DNA of 17,435 nt from an uncultured bacterium (lineage in GTDB: Bacteria; Bacteroidota; Bacteroidia; Bacteroidales; Muribaculaceae), in the NCBI GenBank assembly GCA_905214735.1, contig CAJMNI010000046.1, positions 1-17,435 of the forward strand. The letters run 5' to 3'. Below the pieces are notes generated by a model. The model had not been told where the DNA came from and did no database searches. It saw only the letters and a program-made list of their open reading frames with translations. Position 1 is the first letter of the stretch. Every line of letters starts with the position of its first letter. The position numbers and the translations under genes are program-made. This document shows positions 1 through 7,356 of this stretch, in pieces.

Positions 1-69
1 CGTCTGAAATTTAGATGTTTAACAGCATAATTTCAATTTTTGTCATGTACTAAATCTTCAGATATTACT

Positions 70-660
70 ATGAGTACACCCAAATCACTTATCGGAACTA
101 AGACGCAGAAAAATCTGGCTCTGGCCTACATCGCCGAGTCGTGCGCATATTCACGCTACACATTTTTCGCCCAGACGGCGCAGAAGGAACAATATTTCCA
201 ATACGCCAATATTTTCAACGAGACAGCGGCCAACGAACTTCACCATGCCAAGATCTTCCTGAAATATCTTCAGGAGGCCAACGCGGTGACGGAGGCTCCC
301 GTCGGAGTCGATGCCGGAGTGCTTGCCCCGACGCTCGACAACCTCAAGGTCGCAGCCCACGAGGAGGAGGTCGAAGGCGTTGAACTCTACACCAACGCCG
401 CCAAGGTAGCCGCCGAGGAGGGTTTCGACGAGATCGCCGGCCGCTTCGAAGCTATCGCCACTATCGAGAACCATCACCGCGAACGTTTCCTCAAGATGGC
501 CAAGCACATCGAGGATGGCACAGTCTGGAAATCCGACACTCCGATCAAATGGCAGTGCCTCGTGTGCGGATATATTTTCGAAGGGACAGAGCCGCCGACA
601 AAATGCCCGGCATGTTTCCACCCCTATCAGCACTTCGAGCGCGAGGAGCAGAACTTCTGA
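70..660 (+). CDS. rbr: Rubrerythrin (diiron peroxide reductase)
   Basis: Cytoplasmic non-haem diiron protein that reduces hydrogen peroxide to water in anaerobes. From the ATG at 70 the protein has 196 residues. The N-terminal four-helix ferritin-like domain carries the expected ligands: E23, E56 and H59 (ELHH), an E98-E102 acidic cluster, and E133-x-x-H136. The C-terminal rubredoxin-like domain has two CxxC knuckles (C163/C166 and C179/C182) for one Fe(SCys)4 centre. The frame is open further up to a TTG at 40, but the ten extra residues resemble no rubrerythrin N-terminus, so the ATG at 70 is preferred. The gene is followed by its own hairpin terminator and appears monocistronic. I found no convincing TANNTTTG element in the 69 bases upstream. 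The family call is secure. Confidence 0.96.
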   Translation: MSTPKSLIGTKTQKNLALAYIAESCAYSRYTFFAQTAQKEQYFQYANIFNETAANELHHAKIFLKYLQEANAVTEAPVGVDAGVLAPTLDNLKVAAHEEEVEGVELYTNAAKVAAEEGFDEIAGRFEAIATIENHHRERFLKMAKHIEDGTVWKSDTPIKWQCLVCGYIFEGTEPPTKCPACFHPYQHFEREEQNF

Positions 661-690
661 TCCGCCACCGAAATATCAAAAAGAGTATAA

Positions 691-727
691 ACGGAATCCC
701 GGTATCAAAGCCGGTGATTCCGTTTTT
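691..727 (+). terminator. Rho-independent terminator after rubrerythrin
   Basis: ACGGAATC plus CCGG pairs with CCGG plus GATTCCGT. This gives a 12-bp stem with one bulged T and an 8-base loop, followed directly by five T residues. It lies 30 bases after the rubrerythrin stop and separates it from recO. Confidence 0.88.
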
Positions 728-746
728 CCTTTACGCGCATTTTCAT

Positions 747-754
747 TAACTTTG
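747..754 (+). promoter_or_regulatory. Candidate recO promoter, -7 element
   Basis: TAACTTTG matches the Bacteroidota -7 consensus TANNTTTG exactly. TTTT lies 19 bases upstream, in the T-tract of the preceding terminator, where the -33 TTTG is expected (three of four bases). Transcription would begin near 761, about 30 bases before the recO start codon. Confidence 0.6.
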
Positions 755-760
755 CAGCCG

Positions 761-778
761 CCGGTCAAATCTGACCGG
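761..778 (+). promoter_or_regulatory. Leader hairpin of recO mRNA
   Basis: CCGGTCA-AATC-TGACCGG is a perfect 7-bp inverted repeat with a 4-base loop. It sits between the -7 element and the recO start codon, at the expected 5' end of the mRNA. It has no T-tract, so it is not a terminator. It may protect the mRNA 5' end or be a repressor site; the sequence does not decide. Confidence 0.45.
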
Positions 779-789
779 TCATAACAGTT

Positions 790-1515
790 ATGATTGAAAA
801 AATCACGGGAATAGTCATCGACACGGTGAAGCACTCCGACCGCTTCAACATCGTGACGCTTTTCACGCGCGAGCATGGCCGGATGAGTTTCCTTTCGCCG
901 GCGGGGAAGGGACGTTCGGCAGCGGCGCGCAACGCCCGGCTCATGCCTCTCTCGGTGGTGACGGCCGACGTCAGCATCAATCCGACGCGCGAACTGCAGA
1001 CGCTCCCCACGCCGCAGCGAGCCGTAGTGTGGCATGACATCTATTTCAATCCCGTGAAATCATCGGTGGCCATCTTCATGTCGGAGTTTCTCAACGCCTA
1101 TCTCCGCTATTCCGAAGCCGACAGCCGCGAATGGAATTATATTTTCAATGCCATAGAGACGCTCGACAAGGGCGGCCGGGGAATGGCCAACCTGCATCTC
1201 GCCTTTCTCATCGGATTTCTACGCATGGCCGGAATCGTCCCCGACGTCAGAGGCTACGGACCGGGCTATTGGTTTGACATGCAGGGAGGCACCTTCTCCC
1301 GCTACGCGCCGCTCCACCGCGACTCAATCCGGCCCGAAGAGGCGGCATACATTCCCCTGCTCGCACGCATGACTCCGGCCAACTGCCGGGCCTTCCGCTT
1401 CTCCGCCGTGCAGCGCCGCCGCCTGCTCGCGCTCCTCCTCCACTACTACACCGTCCACTTCCCCGGCCTCGCCAACCTGAAATCCCCCGCCATCCTAACC
1501 GACCTTTTCGCCTGA
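790..1515 (+). CDS. recO: DNA repair protein RecO
   Basis: RecO works with RecF and RecR in recombinational gap repair, binding single-stranded DNA and helping load RecA at SSB-coated sites in the cytoplasm. The 241-residue protein has the usual Bacteroidota length. The N-terminal OB-fold (about residues 1-80) opens with a typical RecO start (IEKITGIVIDTVKHSD) and contains TLFTREHGRMSFLSPAGKG. The helical C-terminal part includes NLHLAFLIGFLRMAGIVPD and ends FPGLANLKSPAILTDLF. The four-cysteine zinc motif of some RecO proteins is absent. The gene stands alone: a terminator precedes it and the next gene is convergent. Confidence 0.93.
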   Translation: MIEKITGIVIDTVKHSDRFNIVTLFTREHGRMSFLSPAGKGRSAAARNARLMPLSVVTADVSINPTRELQTLPTPQRAVVWHDIYFNPVKSSVAIFMSEFLNAYLRYSEADSREWNYIFNAIETLDKGGRGMANLHLAFLIGFLRMAGIVPDVRGYGPGYWFDMQGGTFSRYAPLHRDSIRPEEAAYIPLLARMTPANCRAFRFSAVQRRRLLALLLHYYTVHFPGLANLKSPAILTDLFA

Positions 1516-1558
1516 AAAACACCACGGAAAATTGCCGGTTCAGCCAGCCCCGAATATC

Positions 1559-1592
1559 AAAAAAGGCAGGCCGGGATCGCTCCCGGTCTGCC
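1559..1592 (-). terminator. Terminator of the minus-strand susC-to-levanase operon
   Basis: GGCAGGCCGGGA pairs with TCCCGGTCTGCC (12 pairs, one G-U) around a TCGC loop. On the minus strand it is followed by six T residues (AAAAAA at 1559-1564 on the plus strand). The plus-strand side has no T-tract, so it chiefly stops transcription arriving from the polysaccharide locus. It may also help end recO. Confidence 0.85.
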
Positions 1593-1669
1593 TCTACCCT
1601 AATATTGCTTTTACTTAGACCTGTAAAAAATCTTATCTGAACTATTATAATCTTGTCTGGAATAGATTC

Positions 1670-2578
1670 TTATTTCACGTAGATCTTTTTGCCTCCTGCT
1701 ATGTATAAGCCGGCGGGAAGGCCTTCGACTGCCGTTTCAGCCGATACGTTCGAGCGGACTTTCACGCCCTGCATGTTGTAGACGTCAACGTTGGTTTCAA
1801 CTGCATCTTCCACTTCAATTTCACTCGCGCCTGTGGTTACGCTCTGGTTGGTCAGTGCTACGGCTGTGATGTTGAAGGGATTTCCTTCCTCCTTGTTACC
1901 CTGGATGATCAGAGCGTCGACATTGGCGAGCGATTCCTTCACGTTGACATTCTGCAGATCAACCGTGGCGACGCGGGCAGTGTGGAGAATCTTGTCGTTC
2001 TCGGCCCATGCCGTCCTCGGGTTGAAGCTTGTCAGCACGCTGAGCAGATAGCCGGTGTAATCACCCTTGTCGTCAGAAAGATAGATATCCATGTAGCGCT
2101 GGCCTTCGTAGTTGTCGAACGCCGTCTTGAAGATTTCGAGCGTGCTCCATTGGTCAATCCAGCAGTAGCCGCCCCAGATGGCGCCCTCGGGCATTGTGAA
2201 ACCATCGTTGCAAACGCTCACTCCAGTCACGGTAAAGTTGCCGCAGATCTCAAGACCATATTCTTTGAGAGTGTCGAGCATTCCCTGAGTGATATAGGCC
2301 TTGAACTCGGTGCCGTCGGTGCCGAGATCAGTCTTGCGGCTTCCCGGAAGCCAGGTGCCGTTGGCCTTTATTTCGACTGCGCCGTCGGTCTTGGAAAACG
2401 TAATATAGATGTAATTGCCGACATTCACACCTTCTGCGAAATCTGCGGCCGGGATCGAGAGAGTCGATTCCCATGTCACCTCTTTGGGGTCTCCCGAATA
2501 GAGTGTCTTTACTGTTTCCTGCGCGTTAACGGTAAGAAATGCTACAGCTGCAACTGAGAGTGTTGTAAAAAAAACGGT
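1670..2578 (-). CDS. Secreted tandem beta-sandwich protein, last gene of fructan operon; start disrupted
   Basis: I do not recognise a named family. The mature part looks like two beta-rich modules, each ending in a similar strand (GNFTVTGVSVCND and PFNITAVALTNQ). They resemble carbohydrate-binding jelly-roll modules of Bacteroidota secreted proteins. The C-terminus (VYNMQGVKV ... GLPAGLYIAGGKKIYVK) matches the type IX-secretion-like tail common in this phylum. The first usable start codon is a GTG at 2479, but that would cut off an obvious in-frame signal peptide just upstream (LSVAAVAFLTVNAQ, cleaved after NA). Reading further up, the frame meets a TGA at 2579-2581 with no start codon between. 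A run of eight T (minus strand, 2567-2574) lies there. With seven T the frame would read KFLNRFFTTLSVAAVAFLTVNAQ, but the expected initiator is then ATA (2595-2597). The gene is therefore frameshifted, mis-sequenced or uses a rare start. A substrate-binding role is inferred from position only. Confidence 0.7.
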   Translation of the reverse strand, partial: TVFFTTLSVAAVAFLTVNAQETVKTLYSGDPKEVTWESTLSIPAADFAEGVNVGNYIYITFSKTDGAVEIKANGTWLPGSRKTDLGTDGTEFKAYITQGMLDTLKEYGLEICGNFTVTGVSVCNDGFTMPEGAIWGGYCWIDQWSTLEIFKTAFDNYEGQRYMDIYLSDDKGDYTGYLLSVLTSFNPRTAWAENDKILHTARVATVDLQNVNVKESLANVDALIIQGNKEEGNPFNITAVALTNQSVTTGASEIEVEDAVETNVDVYNMQGVKVRSNVSAETAVEGLPAGLYIAGGKKIYVK

Positions 2579-2631
2579 TCAGGAATTTTGGTGTTATGTT
2601 AAGTGTATAAGGTCGATATTTTGAGGAGCGG

Positions 2632-2662
2632 GTTCCGCCATGCCGCGAGAGCATGGCGGAAC
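2632..2662 (-). terminator. Strong hairpin between levanase gene and last operon gene
   Basis: GTTCCGCCATGC (2632-2643) and GCATGGCGGAAC (2651-2662) form a perfect 12-bp stem with a 7-base loop. It starts 11 bases past the GH32 stop codon. The minus-strand sequence after it (CCGCTCCTCAAAAT) has no T-tract. It is therefore probably an attenuating or mRNA 3'-end-stabilising stem rather than a full terminator, and would lower expression of the last gene relative to the upstream ones. Confidence 0.65.
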
Positions 2663-2672
2663 TCCCCTTGGT

Positions 2673-4202
2673 TTATTGTTTGGCTACTTTCAGGTCGGTG
2701 ATGGCGATGTTGCCTCCGTAGCTGTTGATCGACCAGCAGTTGCGGGCCGTGCCGTAGACGCGAGTGGTATAGGCCACGGTCTCGTTGATATACATTGTCA
2801 TCACCGAATTGTCGGTTATTATGGTTATGTTGTAGACGCCGTCGGAAGGAGTGTTGAAGTTATAACCGTCGGTATTGGCGATGAAACCGACGCCCCCTTC
2901 CTCCTCATAGTTGATTTTCCTTACAGTCTCGCTTTCGGGGTTGACGATGATGGAATAGAACTTGCTCGAATCGCCGCCTCGGGCAAACGAGACGCCGAAC
3001 TTATCCCATGGCGAGGAAGTGGTCAGCGTGAAGGAGATGCGGTTTTCCGTGCCAAGGCGCGACATGAGCTTGCTTTCATTTCCCGAAAGGGTGAAATCGG
3101 CCTGGGCCTCATATTTGGAGAGGAGCGACGCGATGGCTGGCACCTCGCCGAGCGAAAGCGTTCCGTCGGGATGCTGGATCAGCTTGTGGGCCACAAGATT
3201 GCCGGCCCAGTCGGCGTTGCCCGTGTTGTCGCTGCCGGCGCGCGTGGCGCACCATCCCCAGATATATCGGTCGGTGCCGTTGGAGGCAGTCTTTCCGGCA
3301 TAGAAACCGCGCGAATCGAGGAAACCCTCCTTCGAATCGGGCCAGATTCCGGCATCATTGGCAGTGCAGGCCTTCAGCTCTTCGAGAGTGCGTCCTTTGA
3401 AATATTGCACCCTGCGCACCGCGTCGTGCTGCTCCGAATAGATCAGATACCACCAGTCGCCCATCTTGAACAGGTCGGGGCACTCATAGAAGCGGTCCCA
3501 CATCATGGTCATGAAGACGCCGGCCGACTTCCAGTCGAGAAGGTCGGTGGAGGTGTATTCGGCGAGCACTCCTTTTCCGCTCTGCCGCGTTGACACAAGC
3601 ATGTGGAAAAGATTGTCGTCACCCTTGAACACGAAAGGATCGCGGAAATCGGTGTTGCTGTAGGTGTCGCCGCCGGTGATTAGCAGCTCGCGGTTCTTTT
3701 CCCACGTTTTGAAATCTTTCGAGGTGGCGAGCATCACCGCCTCGTTAATGCCGCTCGTGGAAGCGGGATTGGGGGAATGGGCCGTATAGAAGGTATAATA
3801 TACTCCGTCGTTATAGATGGTTGAGCCGGTGCCGAGGGCGGCATCGAGTTCCGTGGCCGCTCCGCATGGAATGAGCTCGCCGAGCGACTGATATGACGCG
3901 CCGTCTTTGGTCGACACTCCCCAGATCGGGTGATAGGTCACGGCCTGGTTCGGGCGATAGTCCTGAAGATACATGATCTTGAAATCCCCCGACACGGGAT
4001 CGTAAAAGGGCATCGGGTCGCCTACATAGCCCACGTAGGGCTTATAGTATATGTTCTGGCTCATACCCTCGGCGGTGTCGAGATAGACGTCGCTATTGGC
4101 CAGATCGCGGTCTTCCCTTACCGGCTCGTCGTCGCTGCAGCTTGCAAACGACATCAGCAGGGCGGCAATTGCCGGAATCGTGAATATCATATTATGTTTC
4201 AT
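2673..4202 (-). CDS. GH32 surface endo-levanase-type lipoprotein (BT1760-like)
   Basis: A 509-residue GH32 glycoside hydrolase expected to cut levan (beta-2,6-fructan) at the cell surface with retention of configuration. It has a lipoprotein signal with lipobox SFAS-C22 followed by SDDE, an acidic tail typical of surface export. The five-bladed propeller carries the GH32 triad: nucleophile D62 in VGDPMPFYD (in place of the common WMNDPNG), D188 in the RDP motif (187-189), and acid/base E240 in the ECP motif. The C-terminal beta-sandwich (about 370-509) is complete. Length, altered nucleophile motif and position next to a DUF4960 gene match the B. thetaiotaomicron endo-levanase BT1760 more closely than exo-inulinases or invertases. 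It is the only intact GH32 in the window. It follows the DUF4960 gene by 24 bases, so the two are co-transcribed. Levan rather than inulin specificity is inference. Confidence 0.9.
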   Translation of the reverse strand: MKHNMIFTIPAIAALLMSFASCSDDEPVREDRDLANSDVYLDTAEGMSQNIYYKPYVGYVGDPMPFYDPVSGDFKIMYLQDYRPNQAVTYHPIWGVSTKDGASYQSLGELIPCGAATELDAALGTGSTIYNDGVYYTFYTAHSPNPASTSGINEAVMLATSKDFKTWEKNRELLITGGDTYSNTDFRDPFVFKGDDNLFHMLVSTRQSGKGVLAEYTSTDLLDWKSAGVFMTMMWDRFYECPDLFKMGDWWYLIYSEQHDAVRRVQYFKGRTLEELKACTANDAGIWPDSKEGFLDSRGFYAGKTASNGTDRYIWGWCATRAGSDNTGNADWAGNLVAHKLIQHPDGTLSLGEVPAIASLLSKYEAQADFTLSGNESKLMSRLGTENRISFTLTTSSPWDKFGVSFARGGDSSKFYSIIVNPESETVRKINYEEEGGVGFIANTDGYNFNTPSDGVYNITIITDNSVMTMYINETVAYTTRVYGTARNCWSINSYGGNIAITDLKVAKQ

Positions 4203-4226
4203 TTTGTGATTGCGTGTGGATTGAGG

Positions 4227-5600
4227 TTATTTGCAAAGATAGTTGATAGCGTTTCTGGTCATCTGAATCATATTCTGACGATAGGGGTTGTCAACTCCGT
4301 TGCGGTCATACCATTCGTAGGCCGGCGTGCCGATGGTGATGACTCTTCCGGAAATGAATCCTTTCAGAGCCTCGTAAGGTTCGAACTCGGCGATGGTGAC
4401 CCGGTTGATGTCATAGTCGTGGCCCGATGCGAGGGCTTTGGCGCCGGTGCGCTCTTCCCAGCCTGCCATAGATCCGTAGGGATCCCAGTCCACGCCCCAT
4501 TGCAGGGTGCGGTTGCTGTTGGAGCAGCCTTTCGAAAGCAGCAGGATGCGGTTGTTGCCGTCGGTCGGAATCCCCTCGTAGAGCGGATGCGACTCATGGC
4601 CGGTGATGGTGAATCCGAGATTATCCTCGAGCGTCTGATAGCTGTCGCCGCCAAACATGTTGTTGGGGCTCTGCTGGTCACGGGCAATGCGCCAGACGTC
4701 GTTGATGTAGCGGGCGCCGTCGCGGGTGGCGAGGATCGCGCCTCCTCTCAGCCAGTAGCCGTTGAAATAGTCGCGGGAATCCCAGAGCTGTCCGGGCCAG
4801 TCGGTCCAGTCGAAGTGGCACCACACCATCTTGAAGTCATCAAGTTTCACGCGGCCGTCGATGATGTCCTGGATCGAGACATAACGGGTGTTGGGCACGT
4901 TCTCCAGCATCCACTTGCAGGCGGCTTTCGCCTCCTCGCCGAGACCCTCCACTGCCGAAGCGTTGCCGATGAAGGCCTTAGGCTCCTGCGACATGTCGTC
5001 CTGGATCACGGTCACCGTATATTCGAAGCGGGCGGTGCGCTGCTTGGCGGTGAACTTCACCGGCTGCGAGAAATCGATCACCGAGCCCGATTCCGGAGAG
5101 ACTTCGGTTCCCTCGTTGACTGTATAGACAACCCGCATGGCAGTCACGTCGGCGTCTTTGGGCACGAAACACTGGATCGTGCGGGCATTGTTGTCAATTG
5201 TGCCTGAATATTTGCCGTCGAGCTCAAAGGTGAGGAACTCTACATTGTCGTGTTTCACCATCAGAGTGTAGACCGATTCGACGTTTCCGTTGATCACCGT
5301 AATTGCTCTCGGCACAGTGCCGTCGAATTCCGTTCCTGCGGGATAATCGCACGCCGCCCCTTCGCTGAGCTTGATCTCGTCGACACGGAGATGAGCAAGA
5401 TCGACGTCGGTCGAGACGTTGACGCTCACTGCGGCCGCTTTGTTGTCGATCACTCCGGAAAAGCCGTTGACAGTAATCGATTCGATCCGGGTGCTCCCGT
5501 CGAGGAGCAGGTCGGAACCATTGTCGTCGCTGCAGGAGCCGAAGGCGAAAAGGATCGCTCCCAAGATCAGGGCGTATATTGCATTGAAAAGAGTTTTCAT
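4227..5600 (-). CDS. DUF4960 surface fructan-binding lipoprotein (BT1761-like, SusE position)
   Basis: A 457-residue lipoprotein with lipobox FAFGS-C23 followed by SDDNGSD. Residues about 37-115 and 118-200 are two Ig-like beta repeats of the DUF5018 kind (each ending YTLMVK or YTVTVIQ). Residues about 205-457 form the DUF4960 domain, rich in tryptophan and aromatic residues (WCHFDWTDWPGQLWDSRDYF; LQWGVDWDPYG), as expected for a glycan-binding surface. The family is known from levan loci, where BT1761 is the surface glycan-binding protein next to SusD. It lies 12 bases downstream of susD and 24 upstream of the GH32 gene. Its likely job is to hold levan at the outer membrane for the levanase and SusCD. 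DUF4960 has a ThuA/GATase-like flavour, but I see no catalytic motif I trust. Confidence 0.85.
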   Translation of the reverse strand: MKTLFNAIYALILGAILFAFGSCSDDNGSDLLLDGSTRIESITVNGFSGVIDNKAAAVSVNVSTDVDLAHLRVDEIKLSEGAACDYPAGTEFDGTVPRAITVINGNVESVYTLMVKHDNVEFLTFELDGKYSGTIDNNARTIQCFVPKDADVTAMRVVYTVNEGTEVSPESGSVIDFSQPVKFTAKQRTARFEYTVTVIQDDMSQEPKAFIGNASAVEGLGEEAKAACKWMLENVPNTRYVSIQDIIDGRVKLDDFKMVWCHFDWTDWPGQLWDSRDYFNGYWLRGGAILATRDGARYINDVWRIARDQQSPNNMFGGDSYQTLEDNLGFTITGHESHPLYEGIPTDGNNRILLLSKGCSNSNRTLQWGVDWDPYGSMAGWEERTGAKALASGHDYDINRVTIAEFEPYEALKGFISGRVITIGTPAYEWYDRNGVDNPYRQNMIQMTRNAINYLCK

Positions 5601-5612
5601 TTTTGTCAGATA

Positions 5613-7343
5613 TTACCAGTTACCGATATTTTGTTTGTAGTGGCCGTTGGAAGCGCTCAGCTGCGAGAAGGGAATCGGAAGATACTCATTCTTGTTGGGC
5701 GTGAAATTGGCCGTGGAATAGATGGCGCAATTGTCGGCTTCGTCGGCGTAATATTTATTGATCACCTTGTCGGCCTCTCCCCAGCGCACGAGGTCGAAGA
5801 AGCGCTCGCTTTCCATCGCCATCTCGAGGCGGCGCTCGAACTTCACGATCTTCAGAGCTTCGTCGCGGCCGTAGGAGCCGTTGTAGGGACGGACATTGAT
5901 GCGCACGCCGTAAAGCTTCTCATAGTCGCCGATCATGCCAAGGCTCTTCGCCGCGCGGTTTCTCAGCGAATTGACTATCGAGATGGCCTCCGGAATGTTG
6001 CGGCCGAGCTGCACGAGCGCTTCGGCGCGCATCAGAAGGATGTCGGCGTAACGGAGCACGATGCGGTTCATCGGCGAGCCCCACCAGCCGCCTTTCACGA
6101 GATATTCCCCCTCCGGATCTACATTCTGCTTCAGGGTGACGTAATAGCCGTAAAGACCGTTGCTGCGGCTCCAGGTGGCCGTTTTGTCCATGATGAAGTC
6201 TTTGTTGAACATATAGGGAGTGCCGGGCATGCCGACTGTCAGGAAGAGGCGTGGATCAGCGTAATCTGCCGTCATGTCATAATCCTTGACATTGAAGTCG
6301 TCGAACATCGGATGGCCGTTCTCATCTGTCTTGAAGGCGTTGACAAGGTTCTGGCTCGGCTTGTAGAAGTCGCATCCACCGTCGGTAACGCCCGGAATGT
6401 TGGGGACGATAAGGCCGTAAGACCAGTTGCAGTTTCCGTGGTTGGTGCCGTCGTTGAATGAATACTGCATCGCCCAGATCGATTCGGGACCGTTCTCGAA
6501 TATCGGCTCGGGACGGAAGTTGTTGTGGAAATCAGGTTCGAGAGCGCATCCCGAAGCGGCCATTATGGAAGGATCGGTATATTCCACCACCTTCTCCAGA
6601 TCGCCGCTGTCGACAGAGGTCACCTGGTTGCTCGCGGGGTCGTCCTGACGGTAAGCCTTGTAGAGATAGACCTTGGCGAGATAAGCGGAGGCTGCGGCGC
6701 GGTTGGGACGTCCCACTTCGTCCTGATAATCGGGAAGATTGTCGAAGGCGAACTTCAGGTCGTCGATGATTAGCTGCCACCCCTCGTCGTTGGTATATTT
6801 GGTGTTCTCGAGATTGTTGTAATCCTCGGGCGACATCTTCTCGTCGATGGCAAACGGGATGTTCTTGTAGAGGCGCTTGAGGAGGAAGTGCCCGTGGGCG
6901 CGGAGGAATTTCATCTCGGCGATGCGGCGGTCGCGCAGCGGATAGGTGTCGGGGTCCATGTCGTCGAGCACCGCGAGGGCGGTGTTGGCGCGCGAGATGG
7001 CCTGGTAGAGGCGGTTCCACATGTCGGAGATGTTCCAGTTGGTCGTCATGATGCCCTGGGAGATCTCGAGAGCATGGAACACGTCGCCGTCTTCGGTTCC
7101 GTTGCCCCCTTTGTAGGCGTCGTCGGAGCGGACGTCGTAGTTCCACATGGAGAACGACGAGTTGATGTCTTCGATCGAAATCCAGCCCGCATAGGCCGAG
7201 ATCACGAGATTGTCGATATATTCAGGATCGAGCACCTGGTCCTGGTCAAGAGTGCCCTGGGGCTTCTGCTCGTCGAGGAAATCGTTGCAGCTTGCAAAGA
7301 CCGACGCGAGTGCAAGGGCTGCGATATATACTGTTTTCTTCAT
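5613..7343 (-). CDS. susD: SusD-family outer-membrane glycan-binding lipoprotein
   Basis: Surface lipoprotein that forms the lid on the SusC transporter and captures fructo-oligosaccharides. The start chosen at 7343 gives MKKTVYIAALALASVFAS-C19-NDFLDE, a textbook SusD lipoprotein signal. The frame is open to an ATG at 7370, but that adds nine residues and overlaps susC by 14 bases. From 7343 the protein has 576 residues and a 13-base gap to susC. SusD hallmarks: the TPR-helix region with RAHGHFLLKRLYKNIPF, the NRIVLRYADILLMRAEAL helix, the ERRLEMAMESERFFDLVRWG motif, and the C-terminal NEYLPIPFSQL ... NIGNW. Always paired with SusC. Confidence 0.95.
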   Translation of the reverse strand: MKKTVYIAALALASVFASCNDFLDEQKPQGTLDQDQVLDPEYIDNLVISAYAGWISIEDINSSFSMWNYDVRSDDAYKGGNGTEDGDVFHALEISQGIMTTNWNISDMWNRLYQAISRANTALAVLDDMDPDTYPLRDRRIAEMKFLRAHGHFLLKRLYKNIPFAIDEKMSPEDYNNLENTKYTNDEGWQLIIDDLKFAFDNLPDYQDEVGRPNRAAASAYLAKVYLYKAYRQDDPASNQVTSVDSGDLEKVVEYTDPSIMAASGCALEPDFHNNFRPEPIFENGPESIWAMQYSFNDGTNHGNCNWSYGLIVPNIPGVTDGGCDFYKPSQNLVNAFKTDENGHPMFDDFNVKDYDMTADYADPRLFLTVGMPGTPYMFNKDFIMDKTATWSRSNGLYGYYVTLKQNVDPEGEYLVKGGWWGSPMNRIVLRYADILLMRAEALVQLGRNIPEAISIVNSLRNRAAKSLGMIGDYEKLYGVRINVRPYNGSYGRDEALKIVKFERRLEMAMESERFFDLVRWGEADKVINKYYADEADNCAIYSTANFTPNKNEYLPIPFSQLSASNGHYKQNIGNW

Positions 7344-7356
7344 TGCTGCTGTTGTT

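Noticed and set aside
40..69. Upstream TTG start for rubrerythrin
   Set aside because: The ten added residues do not resemble a rubrerythrin N-terminus, and the ATG at 70 gives the family's normal start.
674..708. Two TATCAA hexamers (TTGATA on the minus strand) near the rubrerythrin terminator, possible extra regulator sites
   Set aside because: They are 29 bp apart rather than 21. The second is the terminator loop, and no -7 element lies at the 27-base distance.
2640..3593. Plus-strand open frame opposite the GH32 gene, with similar ones at 3930-5207, 5250-6461, 7210-8316 and 8899-9831
   Set aside because: All lie opposite well-identified minus-strand genes and give low-complexity V/G/A/E-rich products without known motifs.
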